Positions 35,042 to 42,612 of a DNA stretch of 64,000 nucleotides are shown here, piece after piece. Made by a program: the position numbers and the translations under genes. The notes under the pieces are model-generated. The model saw only the letters and a list, made by a program, of their open reading frames with translations, did not search any database and was not told the origin of the DNA. The DNA is from Paenimyroides baculatum. GTDB taxonomy: Bacteria; Bacteroidota; Bacteroidia; Flavobacteriales; Flavobacteriaceae. The DNA is taken from assembly GCF_008629655.1 (NCBI RefSeq), contig NZ_VWSG01000002.1, forward strand, positions 124,001 to 188,000, written 5' to 3'. Numbering within the stretch: the stretch's first letter is position 1; each line of letters starts with the position of its first letter.

Positions 35042-36507
35042 TAATCTAAATTCTTTATAAATTCTAAAAGTAATTTTTGATCTTTTTGTGATAATGAACT
35101 TCTTAATTTTTCTATTTCCAAATAGCTTTTTCGCATGCTGTTTATCGTTTCAAAATAACCTACGTTTCCGCCGTTATTATAAAGGTATAAATCGCAAATT
35201 TGTCCGGTTAAATTGTGAACGTGCGTACTTAAACTTTTATTTTGGAAGTTTGGAATTTTACTTTTTAAATTATCACAATAATCTGGTGCGTATTCTTTAA
35301 TTTTTTCGTTGTCTTTTACATCGATATCATAAGCTAAAACAATTTCATCGATTGTTTCATTCATATAATCAGACTGATATTTTGTGTAATAATCGTAGTC
35401 TTCTGCGTAAGTTGCCGTATCAGCAACTGCATAAGCTTCAGCTACATCTGTTGCAGCATAATCTACCGCTTGGTTAGGAACAAAACTCTTTATTTTTTCG
35501 TTTTGTGCTTTATAGAACTTGTCTAATTCTTTCTTTTGATCTGCAGTAATCATTTTTGCAGATTTTAAGTTTTTTACCAACGATTTAGATTCCTTTTTGT
35601 AAAACGACACAATTTGATCGCGACCTACTGCATCTTCGCCTCCACCATATTCTTTTGTATTGTATAAAGCGGTTGTGGTTACCGAATAAATTGGCGAAAT
35701 GTATGTGTACAAGCTGTAATCTTGCAATTCGCTGCCATCGTAATTATACGTGTATAGTGGATCGCTGTAAATATTGCTGTAATCGCCGTAAGCTGCATCA
35801 ATTGCTACTGCTGCCGAATCTACTGCATAATCTGTGTAAGATTCTGCTTCTGCGCTGTTTTGGTATTCTTCAATATCTGCTGAAAGTTTATCACTGTCGA
35901 TATCTAACTTTAAACTTACATTTTGGCTTGATTTATAAACCAGTTTGTAAGAATTTTCGCTGTTATATTCTACCGATACAATTAATCCTTTTAATTTAGA
36001 ATCCGGAAAAATAGATTCTGCATTATTGATCTTATTACTTTCATCGATACAAAAACAATAATCGTAACTTTCTTTGTTGTTGATATCTCTTAAAATAGCA
36101 TAATACTGACAGTTTGTTCCGCCAATTGTTCCTTTACGGTCTAATTTTGTAACTGACTGCCCTTCGTTCAAAATTTTAAAAGCACCATACGCTGTATAGT
36201 TTACACTTTTTGAAATTCCACTAACAGTTAAAGGAATCATCCAGTTTTTAGAAACAAAATAATTAGATTCGCTACCACCGTAACTTGCTGTAGCTGTATC
36301 GTTATAATAGAAAGACAACAAACTTTCTTTATTGTTTTTATCTAAATAATGATCGTAATTGATGTTTGAGTAATCTTCGATGCTGTCAGGTGAATCTGAC
36401 GATTCGATTTTATAACTCAATTTTTTGGTAAATTCTACCGATTTATTGTTTTGTGCAAAACCTGCAAATGCGGTTAAACTTACTGCCAAACAAACAATTT
36501 TTTTCAT
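35041..36507 (-). CDS. Secreted Tyr/Ala/Asp-rich protein inside the transketolase operon
   Basis: A 488-residue protein of unknown function with a signal peptide (MKKIVCLAVSLTAFAGFAQ). It has no membrane segment after that. The middle (about 215-280 and 345-385) is low-complexity and rich in Tyr, Ala, Asp and Ser, for example YAVDSAAVAIDAAYGDYSNIYSDP and YAVADTATYAEDYDYYTKY. The C-terminus is helical and charged. Part of the N-terminal half (GTIGGTNCQYYAILRDINNKESYDYCFCID) looks like a small beta domain with several Cys. It sits 20 bases after the transketolase N-subunit gene and overlaps the C-subunit gene by one base. A secreted product between two cytosolic subunit genes is unexpected. Confidence 0.8.
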   Translation of the reverse strand: MKKIVCLAVSLTAFAGFAQNNKSVEFTKKLSYKIESSDSPDSIEDYSNINYDHYLDKNNKESLLSFYYNDTATASYGGSESNYFVSKNWMIPLTVSGISKSVNYTAYGAFKILNEGQSVTKLDRKGTIGGTNCQYYAILRDINNKESYDYCFCIDESNKINNAESIFPDSKLKGLIVSVEYNSENSYKLVYKSSQNVSLKLDIDSDKLSADIEEYQNSAEAESYTDYAVDSAAVAIDAAYGDYSNIYSDPLYTYNYDGSELQDYSLYTYISPIYSVTTTALYNTKEYGGGEDAVGRDQIVSFYKKESKSLVKNLKSAKMITADQKKELDKFYKAQNEKIKSFVPNQAVDYAATDVAEAYAVADTATYAEDYDYYTKYQSDYMNETIDEIVLAYDIDVKDNEKIKEYAPDYCDNLKSKIPNFQNKSLSTHVHNLTGQICDLYLYNNGGNVGYFETINSMRKSYLEIEKLRSSLSQKDQKLLLEFIKNLD

Positions 36508-36527
36508 AGGGTTTCTCTCTTTTTCTA

Positions 36528-37376
36528 TTAATAATCTTCTAAAATAACAATGTTTTGGTTTAAAGCACTTTCTAACTGATCGTTGTTTGGTGCTTTACCA
36601 TGCCAAGCATGTGTATTCATCATAAAATCTACACCGTTGCCCATTTCGGTGTGTAATAATATCATTACCGGTTTTTTGTTGCCGGTTTTTTGTTTTGCTT
36701 CTTGTAAACCATTGATTACAGCATCTAAATCGTTACCTTTTTCAATGTTTAAAACATCCCATCCAAAAGCTTCAAATTTAGCCTGTAAACTTCCCATGTT
36801 TAAAACCTCATCGGTAGTACCATCGATCTGTTTACCGTTTAAATCAACAGTAGCTATAAGATTATCGATTTTATTGGCAGCAGCGTACATTAATGCTTCC
36901 CAGTTTTGACCTTCCTGCAATTCACCATCGCCCATAAGTACATAAACCAGATTAGCATCGTTATTTAATTTTTTTGCCTGCGCTGCACCAATTCCTACAG
37001 ATAAACCTTGCCCTAATGAACCTGATGCCATGCGGATTCCCGGTAAATGACTGTGAGTTGTTGGGTGACCTTGTAAACGAGAATCGATTTTTCTGAAAGT
37101 AGCCAATTCGCTTACAGGAAAATAACCGCTGCGAGCCAAAACGCTGTAGAAAACCGGAGAGATATGTCCGTTTGATAAAAAGAAGATATCCTCGTCTTTT
37201 CCATCCATATCAAAGCCTTCTTTTCTGTTCATAATAACTTGATACAATGCAACGAAATATTCTGCACAGCCTAAAGATCCGCCCGGATGACCAGAATTTA
37301 CGGCATGTACCATACGTAAAACATCTCTTCTAACTTGTGTTACCAAGTCTTGTAATTGTTGTGTGTTAGGTTTCAT
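36528..37376 (-). CDS. Transketolase N-terminal subunit
   Basis: The 282-residue half binds the diphosphate of thiamine. The ThDP motif [37 protein letters not shown] is complete. [48 protein letters not shown] and [16 protein letters not shown] are also typical. It needs the C-terminal subunit at 34088 to form active transketolase for the pentose phosphate pathway. It is the first gene of a three-gene unit and has its own promoter box. Confidence 0.93.
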   Translation of the reverse strand: [282 protein letters not shown]

Positions 37377-37403
37377 TTATAAATACATAAAATTTACTGT
37401 ACA

Positions 37404-37411
37404 CAAAGATA
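37404..37411 (-). promoter_or_regulatory. -7 promoter box of the transketolase operon
   Basis: CAAAGATA on the + strand gives TATCTTTG on the minus strand, 28 bases before the ATG. Confidence 0.55.
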
Positions 37412-37478
37412 GTTTTTTTAAAAGATTGCACACACAAACTTAATGTTTTTGTTTATTAACAAATTACATTGATATTAG

Positions 37479-37486
37479 TACCTTTG
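37479..37486 (+). promoter_or_regulatory. -7 promoter box touching the MFS start codon
   Basis: TACCTTTG is an excellent TAnnTTTG box, but it ends only four bases before the ATG at 37491. Transcription would begin at or next to the start codon, predicting a leaderless mRNA. Confidence 0.55.
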
Positions 37487-37490
37487 CAAA

Positions 37491-38702
37491 ATGGAAAGTT
37501 TAAAATTATACTGGAAAAACTATATTAGCGCTTACCAAGGTTTATCGCAGGCTACATGGCTGTTGGCGCTTGTTATGTTTATCAACCAAAGTGGTTCTAT
37601 GGTACTGCCTTTTTTAGGAGTTTACATGACCACGGTTTTAGATTTTTCTTTAAAAAATGCCGGTATTGTTTTAAGTACTTTTGGTGTTGGATCTATTTTA
37701 GGATCGCTTGTTGGCGGTTGGCTTACAGATAAATTCGGATCGTTTAAAATACAGGTTAGCAGCTTGTTTTTAAGTATTCCTTTTTATTTGATACTGCCTT
37801 TCTTTAAAAGTTTTGAAACACTTTGTTTATCGATCTTTTTCTTGAGTTTTATTAAGGAATTGTTTCGCCCGGCAAACAGTGCATCGGTATCTTATTACGC
37901 TAAACCCGAAAATATTACCCGAGCTTTTTCATTGAACCGAATGGCATTGAATCTGGGCTATTCTATTGGTCCGGCAATTGGTGGATTTTTAGCAGCGGTT
38001 TCGTACAACTTTTTGTTTTACACCAATGCAGTAATGTCGTTTTTGGCAGGAACGCTTTTTATCATCTATTTTAAAAACAGAAAAGGCAATACGCCCGAAA
38101 AAGTAATTGCCGATAAGGCAGAGCAAATCATTAAAACAAAATCAGCCTACGCCGATCGTAAATTTATATTCTTTAGCATATTCATTGCCATTTATGCTTT
38201 TTGTTTTTTTCAGATATTAAACACACTGCCCCTATTCTATAAAAATGTAGCATTGATGGACGAAAAAGAAGTCGGTTTATTAATGGCATTCAACGGAATT
38301 GTCGTTTTTATTTTAGAAATGGCACTAGTACATTATGCCGAGAAAAAATTCACACTAACCGCTAATATGATTATTGGAAGTTTGTTTTGCGGTGCTGCCT
38401 TTTTAGTATTACTGCCATCGCATTTAATCGTGGTTTTATATCTTTCGATCTTCTTAATATCTATTTCCGAAATATTAATCATGCCGTTTGCATCAACTGT
38501 AGCTGTTAACAGATCAGGACCAACCAATCGCGGATCGTACATGGGTTTAAACGGAATGTCATTTTCGCTGGCTTTTGTAACATCGCCTTTAATTGGAACA
38601 TTTATCGCTCAAAATTATGGGTTTACCAACCTGTGGATTTTTAACTGCGTTATGATTTTAGTTGCAACCGTTGGGTTTTATTTTGTAATGAAAAAAATGT
38701 AG
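37491..38702 (+). CDS. MFS transporter, multidrug-efflux type
   Basis: A 403-residue inner-membrane carrier with about 12 hydrophobic helices. The loop after helix 2 carries the MFS motif GGWLTDKFGSFK, and helix 5 has the motif C-like LGYSIGPAIGGFLAA of drug/proton antiporters. The N-terminus (ESLKLYWKNYISAYQGLSQATWLLALVMFINQ) leads straight into helix 1, supporting the chosen start although the promoter box is adjacent. The substrate is unknown. An ABC ATPase gene follows after three bases. Confidence 0.85.
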   Translation: MESLKLYWKNYISAYQGLSQATWLLALVMFINQSGSMVLPFLGVYMTTVLDFSLKNAGIVLSTFGVGSILGSLVGGWLTDKFGSFKIQVSSLFLSIPFYLILPFFKSFETLCLSIFFLSFIKELFRPANSASVSYYAKPENITRAFSLNRMALNLGYSIGPAIGGFLAAVSYNFLFYTNAVMSFLAGTLFIIYFKNRKGNTPEKVIADKAEQIIKTKSAYADRKFIFFSIFIAIYAFCFFQILNTLPLFYKNVALMDEKEVGLLMAFNGIVVFILEMALVHYAEKKFTLTANMIIGSLFCGAAFLVLLPSHLIVVLYLSIFLISISEILIMPFASTVAVNRSGPTNRGSYMGLNGMSFSLAFVTSPLIGTFIAQNYGFTNLWIFNCVMILVATVGFYFVMKKM

Positions 38703-38705
38703 TGT

Positions 38706-39467
38706 ATGACTGTTTTTAGAACCGAAAATTTAAGCATTGGCTATAAAGATAAAACGTTGTTTAGCAACTTGAATTTCGAGATTAAAACCGGAATTCTTAC
38801 ATCGTTATTGGGAAGCAACGGAATTGGAAAATCGACTTTATTAAAAACGCTTTCGGGTTTGTTGGATAAAAAATCGGGTGCTGTTTTTATTGATGATAAA
38901 AATATTGATGCTTTTTCTATTGCCGAATTTGCAAAACAGGTTAGTGTGGTGCTTACGCATGAAAACGTGAATAAAGATCTTACGGTTTATGAATTGGTTA
39001 AATTAGGCAGACAACCTTACACGAATTGGTTAGATAAATTAACTGAAGCCGATGAAAATCTGATAAATGCTACATTAGTAGATTGTGAAATAAGCAGTTT
39101 AAAAGACAGGAAATTATCACAGTTAAGCGACGGACAGTTACAGCGTACCTTTATTGCGCGTGCCGTTGTGCAAGATACTCCGTTTATATTTTTAGACGAG
39201 CCTTCTACCCATTTAGATTTGTATCATAAGGTAAAACTTTTTAAACTGCTTAAAAAACTGTGCACGGTTAACAACAAATGTATTTTATTTTCTACCCACG
39301 ATTTAGATTTGGCGTTACAGTTAAGCGATGAAATTATGTTGCTGAAAGATGATAAATTTTATCACAATACCACAAACAACCTAATTAACAATGGTGTTTT
39401 TGATCGCTTTTTTGACACAGATGATATTGTGTTTGATAAAGAAAGAAAGCAGTTTTTGATACTGTAA
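38706..39467 (+). CDS. Orphan ABC ATPase of the iron-siderophore/B12 type
   Basis: This 253-residue ATPase has Walker A GSNGIGKS, a signature written LSDGQLQR instead of LSGGQ, and Walker B FIFLDEPSTHLD. It belongs to the FecE/FepC/BtuD group that powers uptake of metal chelates or vitamin B12. No FecCD-type permease or periplasmic binding protein is adjacent; the nearest related protein is the BtuF-like product at 16,217. It lies three bases after an MFS gene and probably shares its transcript. The cargo cannot be decided from the sequence. Confidence 0.85.
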   Translation: MTVFRTENLSIGYKDKTLFSNLNFEIKTGILTSLLGSNGIGKSTLLKTLSGLLDKKSGAVFIDDKNIDAFSIAEFAKQVSVVLTHENVNKDLTVYELVKLGRQPYTNWLDKLTEADENLINATLVDCEISSLKDRKLSQLSDGQLQRTFIARAVVQDTPFIFLDEPSTHLDLYHKVKLFKLLKKLCTVNNKCILFSTHDLDLALQLSDEIMLLKDDKFYHNTTNNLINNGVFDRFFDTDDIVFDKERKQFLIL

Positions 39468-39468
39468 A

Positions 39469-39488
39469 TTTGCCACAGATGCACAGAT
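39469..39488 (+). repeat. Dispersed 20-base repeat, copy A
   Basis: TTTGCCACAGATGCACAGAT begins two bases after the ABC ATPase stop codon. Its reverse complement recurs at 45,759-45,778 with one mismatch. Confidence 0.6.
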
Positions 39489-39510
39489 ATTTACAAGATA
39501 TATCTTATGT

Positions 39511-39580
39511 CATTCTGAAAGAAACGAAGTGGAATGAAGAATCTTTACTTTAAAAAAGAGATTCCTCCTTCGTCGTAATG
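39511..39580. repeat. Imperfect long inverted repeat
   Basis: The left arm (CATT, ACGAAG, GAAT, AGAATCTTT blocks) mirrors the right arm (AAGAGATTCC, CTTCGT, AATG blocks) around 39,549. It looks like a decayed copy of the intergenic palindromes with AGAATC and CTTCGT words that recur in many Bacteroidota. A smaller palindrome, AAGATATATCTT, precedes it at 39,495-39,506. Confidence 0.5.
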
Positions 39581-39596
39581 AAAAAATGCAATAAAA

Positions 39597-40589
39597 TCAC
39601 AAACTACTATTATGCTTTTTATTTAAAGAAACATTCTGCATTGTCCACTTTAAACTTTCTTGAAACGGATGTTTTCTCACAGGACAATCAGTTTTACTGC
39701 AGATGTGGCACGAGTATTCTTTGCAGGCATCTAAATGCACAAAAAGTTCAATTCGATCGCCAAAATGATTCTTTACGGCATCTTCCAACGCATCAACTTC
39801 TTTATGACCTTCTTCGATATTAAAATACCAAGGCACCGTCATGTGACAATCAAAATGTAGCGTACTTCCGTATTTTATGATTCTTAAATTATGCAGATCA
39901 ATCCAGTTTTCGCGACGTTCTTCACTCAAATAATCAACCACTTCTTTTAACAGTAATTCATCGGTTTCATCCATAATTCCCGAAATCGATTCGCGCACAA
40001 TCTTGTATCCTGTATAAATAATAAATCCTGCAAAAATTAAAGCAGTAACACTATCAATCCAAGAAATTTCGGTAAAATACAGAATAATCAATCCAATGAT
40101 GATTCCAATGGTAGAATAAGTATCAGTTTGTAAATGTTTACCACTTGCAATTAACGCCAATGAATTGTTCTTTTTACCTTTTTTAATGGCATAATAACCT
40201 AAAACATAATTTATTACGGCAGTTAACGATACCAAAATCAACCCTAAATCGAGTTTTTCAATTGTTTTGGGATTTTGAAGTTCGCCAATAGCTTCGTAAA
40301 TAATAACAACTCCGGCAATAGTTATCAATGCACCTTCAATAGAAGCCGAAATAAACTCTACCTTTCCATGACCATACGGATGATTATGATCTTTTGGCAG
40401 CGACGATAAATACAGGCTGTACAAACCAATTAAACCGGCAATTACGTTAATGGTACTTTCTAAAGCATCGGTTAAAATGGCTACAGAATTGGTTTGATAC
40501 CACGCATACAACTTCACTAAAAACAGAATGATACCGACTATTGCAATAATCCGTTGGAATTTAAAGTTTTCGTTTGCTTGTGTATTCAT
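39597..40589 (-). CDS. Cation diffusion facilitator (divalent metal exporter)
   Basis: A 330-residue CDF transporter. Six helices include the metal-site segment VAILTDALESTINVIAGLIGLYS (helix 2) and the matching DSVTALIFAGFIIYTGYKI (helix 5). The cytoplasmic loop has the family's PYGHGKVEFISASIEG. The C-terminal domain ends in a Cys/His-rich tail (CKEYSCHICSKTDCPVRKH), probably an extra metal-binding element. Likely substrates are Zn, Co, Fe or Mn. A palindrome at the promoter suggests metal-responsive control. Confidence 0.9.
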   Translation of the reverse strand: MNTQANENFKFQRIIAIVGIILFLVKLYAWYQTNSVAILTDALESTINVIAGLIGLYSLYLSSLPKDHNHPYGHGKVEFISASIEGALITIAGVVIIYEAIGELQNPKTIEKLDLGLILVSLTAVINYVLGYYAIKKGKKNNSLALIASGKHLQTDTYSTIGIIIGLIILYFTEISWIDSVTALIFAGFIIYTGYKIVRESISGIMDETDELLLKEVVDYLSEERRENWIDLHNLRIIKYGSTLHFDCHMTVPWYFNIEEGHKEVDALEDAVKNHFGDRIELFVHLDACKEYSCHICSKTDCPVRKHPFQESLKWTMQNVSLNKKHNSSL

Positions 40590-40608
40590 TATTTCAGTTA
40601 GTCTGCAT

Positions 40609-40641
40609 CAAATTTAATAAATATAACTTGTTATATTTATT
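40609..40641 (-). promoter_or_regulatory. CDF promoter with overlapping palindromic operator
   Basis: The -7 box is CAAATTTA (40609-40616), TAAATTTG on the minus strand, 20 bases before the ATG. Directly upstream lies a perfect 12-2-12 palindrome: AATAAATATAAC (40616-40627) and GTTATATTTATT (40630-40641). It covers the spacer and -33 region, the place expected for a repressor of the ArsR/SmtB kind. It could also end the upstream rluE transcript, but it lacks GC pairs and a T-run. Confidence 0.5.
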
Positions 40642-40648
40642 AATATTA

Positions 40649-41203
40649 TTACAATTCAATTTTTACAACTTCGCCAACACTCATTCCTTTTAACTTCCAA
40701 TCGCCAATACGAATGCGGATTAATCGTAAAGTAGGGAAACCAATGGCAGCTGTCATTTTACGAACTTGTCGGAATTTTCCTTGTGTCAATGTAATAGTCA
40801 ACCAACTTGTAGGTCCGTGTCTATCGCTGCGAATACGGTAACCTTCGCCCACATAATCAGGTTTATCAATAATTGCTGCGAAACATTCTTTGGTGGTTAA
40901 CCGTTCGCCCTTTACCCCTATTTCGACTCCGTTTTTCAATTTTTCGATTGCTTCATTAGTAATAATTCCATCAACTTGAACAACGTATTGCTTTTCGTAA
41001 TGTGCACTGCGAATATCTTCACTGATTTTACCATCAGTAGTAAGCATGAGTAAACCTTCGGAATTTTCATCTAACCTACCAATTGCCATTGTTCCTTCGG
41101 GAAAATTGTACAATTCGCCGAGTTTTTTCTTGTTTCGCTTTTTTTCATAAACAAACTGCGAAATATAACCCGCGGGTTTGTACAACAGAAAATGCTGGTG
41201 CAT
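40649..41203 (-). CDS. rluE: RluE/RsuA-family rRNA pseudouridine synthase
   Basis: A 184-residue synthase that converts a uridine of rRNA to pseudouridine. The catalytic Asp is in GRLDENSEGLLMLTTDG. FLLYKPAGYISQF at the N-terminus and GKFRQVRKMTAAIGFPTLRLIRIRIGDWKL at the end are characteristic. There is no N-terminal S4 domain, which fits RluE (23S rRNA) better than RsuA or RluB. It begins two bases after the oxidase gene and is the last gene of a three-gene unit with the Fsr-like transporter. Confidence 0.88.
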   Translation of the reverse strand: MHQHFLLYKPAGYISQFVYEKKRNKKKLGELYNFPEGTMAIGRLDENSEGLLMLTTDGKISEDIRSAHYEKQYVVQVDGIITNEAIEKLKNGVEIGVKGERLTTKECFAAIIDKPDYVGEGYRIRSDRHGPTSWLTITLTQGKFRQVRKMTAAIGFPTLRLIRIRIGDWKLKGMSVGEVVKIEL

Positions 41204-41205
41204 GA

Positions 41206-42612
41206 TTAATGGTTATAGATTGATGGAAATATTTTTCCCGGATTCATAATGTTTTTGGGATCGAATATTTTTTTGATCTGATACATTAAATTTAGTTCGA
41301 TATCAGTGAAAACAATCGGCATAAATTCTTTTTGAACCAAACCGATTCCGTGTTCGCCCGAAATAGTTCCGTTTAATGATTTTGTTAACTCAAAAATTTC
41401 TTTTACGCCTTTTGGAACTTCGTTTTTCCAAGCATCTTCGGTCATATCTAATTTTACGATATTTACATGCAAATTTCCATCCCCCGCATGACCATAACAA
41501 ATACTTTTAAAACCGTATTTTTCGCCAATAGCTTTAATTCCAATCAATAATTTAGGCAATTCAAAACGAGGCACAACGGTATCTTCTTCCTTATAAACCG
41601 TATTTTGTTTTACAGCTTCGGCAACATTTCTACGTAATTTCCATAACGCATTTTTCTGTTCAACGGTATCTGCAAAAAGAACCTCATCAATCTGAAACTG
41701 TTCAACAACCGTCAGGATTTTCTCTGCTTCACTCATTAAAATTTCCGGATAATTTCCATCGACTTCAATCAGCAAATGAGCTTCAATTTCAAGCTTTAAA
41801 TTCAAATCGGGAACATCGGTAAATTTCATCGTCCAATCAATCGCATCGCGTTCCATAAATTCCAACGCACTTGGGACAATTCCAGCCTTAAAAATAGCCG
41901 AAACAGCTGCTGCAGCTTCTACCATTTTAAAAAAGGGAACCAATAACAATACAATATGCGGAACGGCAGCCACCAATTTCAACACAATTTTAGTAACCAC
42001 GCCTAATGTTCCTTCGCTGCCCACCATTAACTGCGTTAAGTTATATCCTGTAGAATTTTTCAATGTATTTGCAGCGGTATTTATAATATCGCCGTTTGGT
42101 AAAACCACCTCTAAATTTAGTACGTAATCTTTGGTAACACCGTATTTTACCGCCCGTGCTCCGCCACTATTTTCTGCAATATTTCCGCCAATAAAACAAC
42201 TGCCTTTACTGCTTGGATCAACAGGATATAGCAAACCTTTTTCGGCAACGGCATTCTGCAAAACCTCAGTAATTACCCCGGGTTGCGTGATTACCTGCAA
42301 GTTTTGTTCGTCGATTTTTTCTATTTGATTCAATCGTTCCAACGAAAGTCCGATTCCTTTATGAACAGCCAAAATTCCACCACTTAAACCTGTGCGAGCT
42401 CCAATTGGAACAACCGGAATTGCGTGTTCAAAAGCGATTTTCATTATAGCACTTATTTCTTGAGTTGATGCCGGTTTTACAACAATCGAGGGTGGAAAAA
42501 CCAAATCTTCGGTATGATCTTTTCCGTATTCATTCAAGGTTTCGTCATCGGTAAAAACATACGATACACCAACAACTTCGACCAATTTATTTTTTATATC
42601 AAGAGTAATCAT
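41206..42612 (-). CDS. FAD-linked oxidase, GlcD/D-lactate dehydrogenase type
   Basis: A 468-residue flavoprotein with an FAD_binding_4 domain (VVPIGARTGLSGGILAVHKGIGLSLERLNQIE, then PVDPSSKGSCFIGGNIAENSGGARAVKYG) and a C-terminal FAD-oxidase domain (ICYGHAGDGNLHVNIV, SGEHGIGLVQKEF). It oxidises 2-hydroxyacids such as glycolate or D-lactate. No GlcE or GlcF subunit is adjacent, so a single-subunit D-lactate-type enzyme is more likely. Its start overlaps the stop of the upstream transporter gene by one base, indicating coupling. Confidence 0.88.
   Translation of the reverse strand: MITLDIKNKLVEVVGVSYVFTDDETLNEYGKDHTEDLVFPPSIVVKPASTQEISAIMKIAFEHAIPVVPIGARTGLSGGILAVHKGIGLSLERLNQIEKIDEQNLQVITQPGVITEVLQNAVAEKGLLYPVDPSSKGSCFIGGNIAENSGGARAVKYGVTKDYVLNLEVVLPNGDIINTAANTLKNSTGYNLTQLMVGSEGTLGVVTKIVLKLVAAVPHIVLLLVPFFKMVEAAAAVSAIFKAGIVPSALEFMERDAIDWTMKFTDVPDLNLKLEIEAHLLIEVDGNYPEILMSEAEKILTVVEQFQIDEVLFADTVEQKNALWKLRRNVAEAVKQNTVYKEEDTVVPRFELPKLLIGIKAIGEKYGFKSICYGHAGDGNLHVNIVKLDMTEDAWKNEVPKGVKEIFELTKSLNGTISGEHGIGLVQKEFMPIVFTDIELNLMYQIKKIFDPKNIMNPGKIFPSIYNH

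Noticed and set aside
35655..35999. 114-codon open frame antisense to the secreted Tyr-rich protein
   Set aside because: Its Cys/Leu/Arg-rich composition is that of a reading-frame shadow of the low-complexity gene; no promoter or family signal is seen.
36583..36909. 108-codon open frame antisense to the transketolase N-subunit
   Set aside because: It lies entirely within a well-supported gene and shows no independent coding features.
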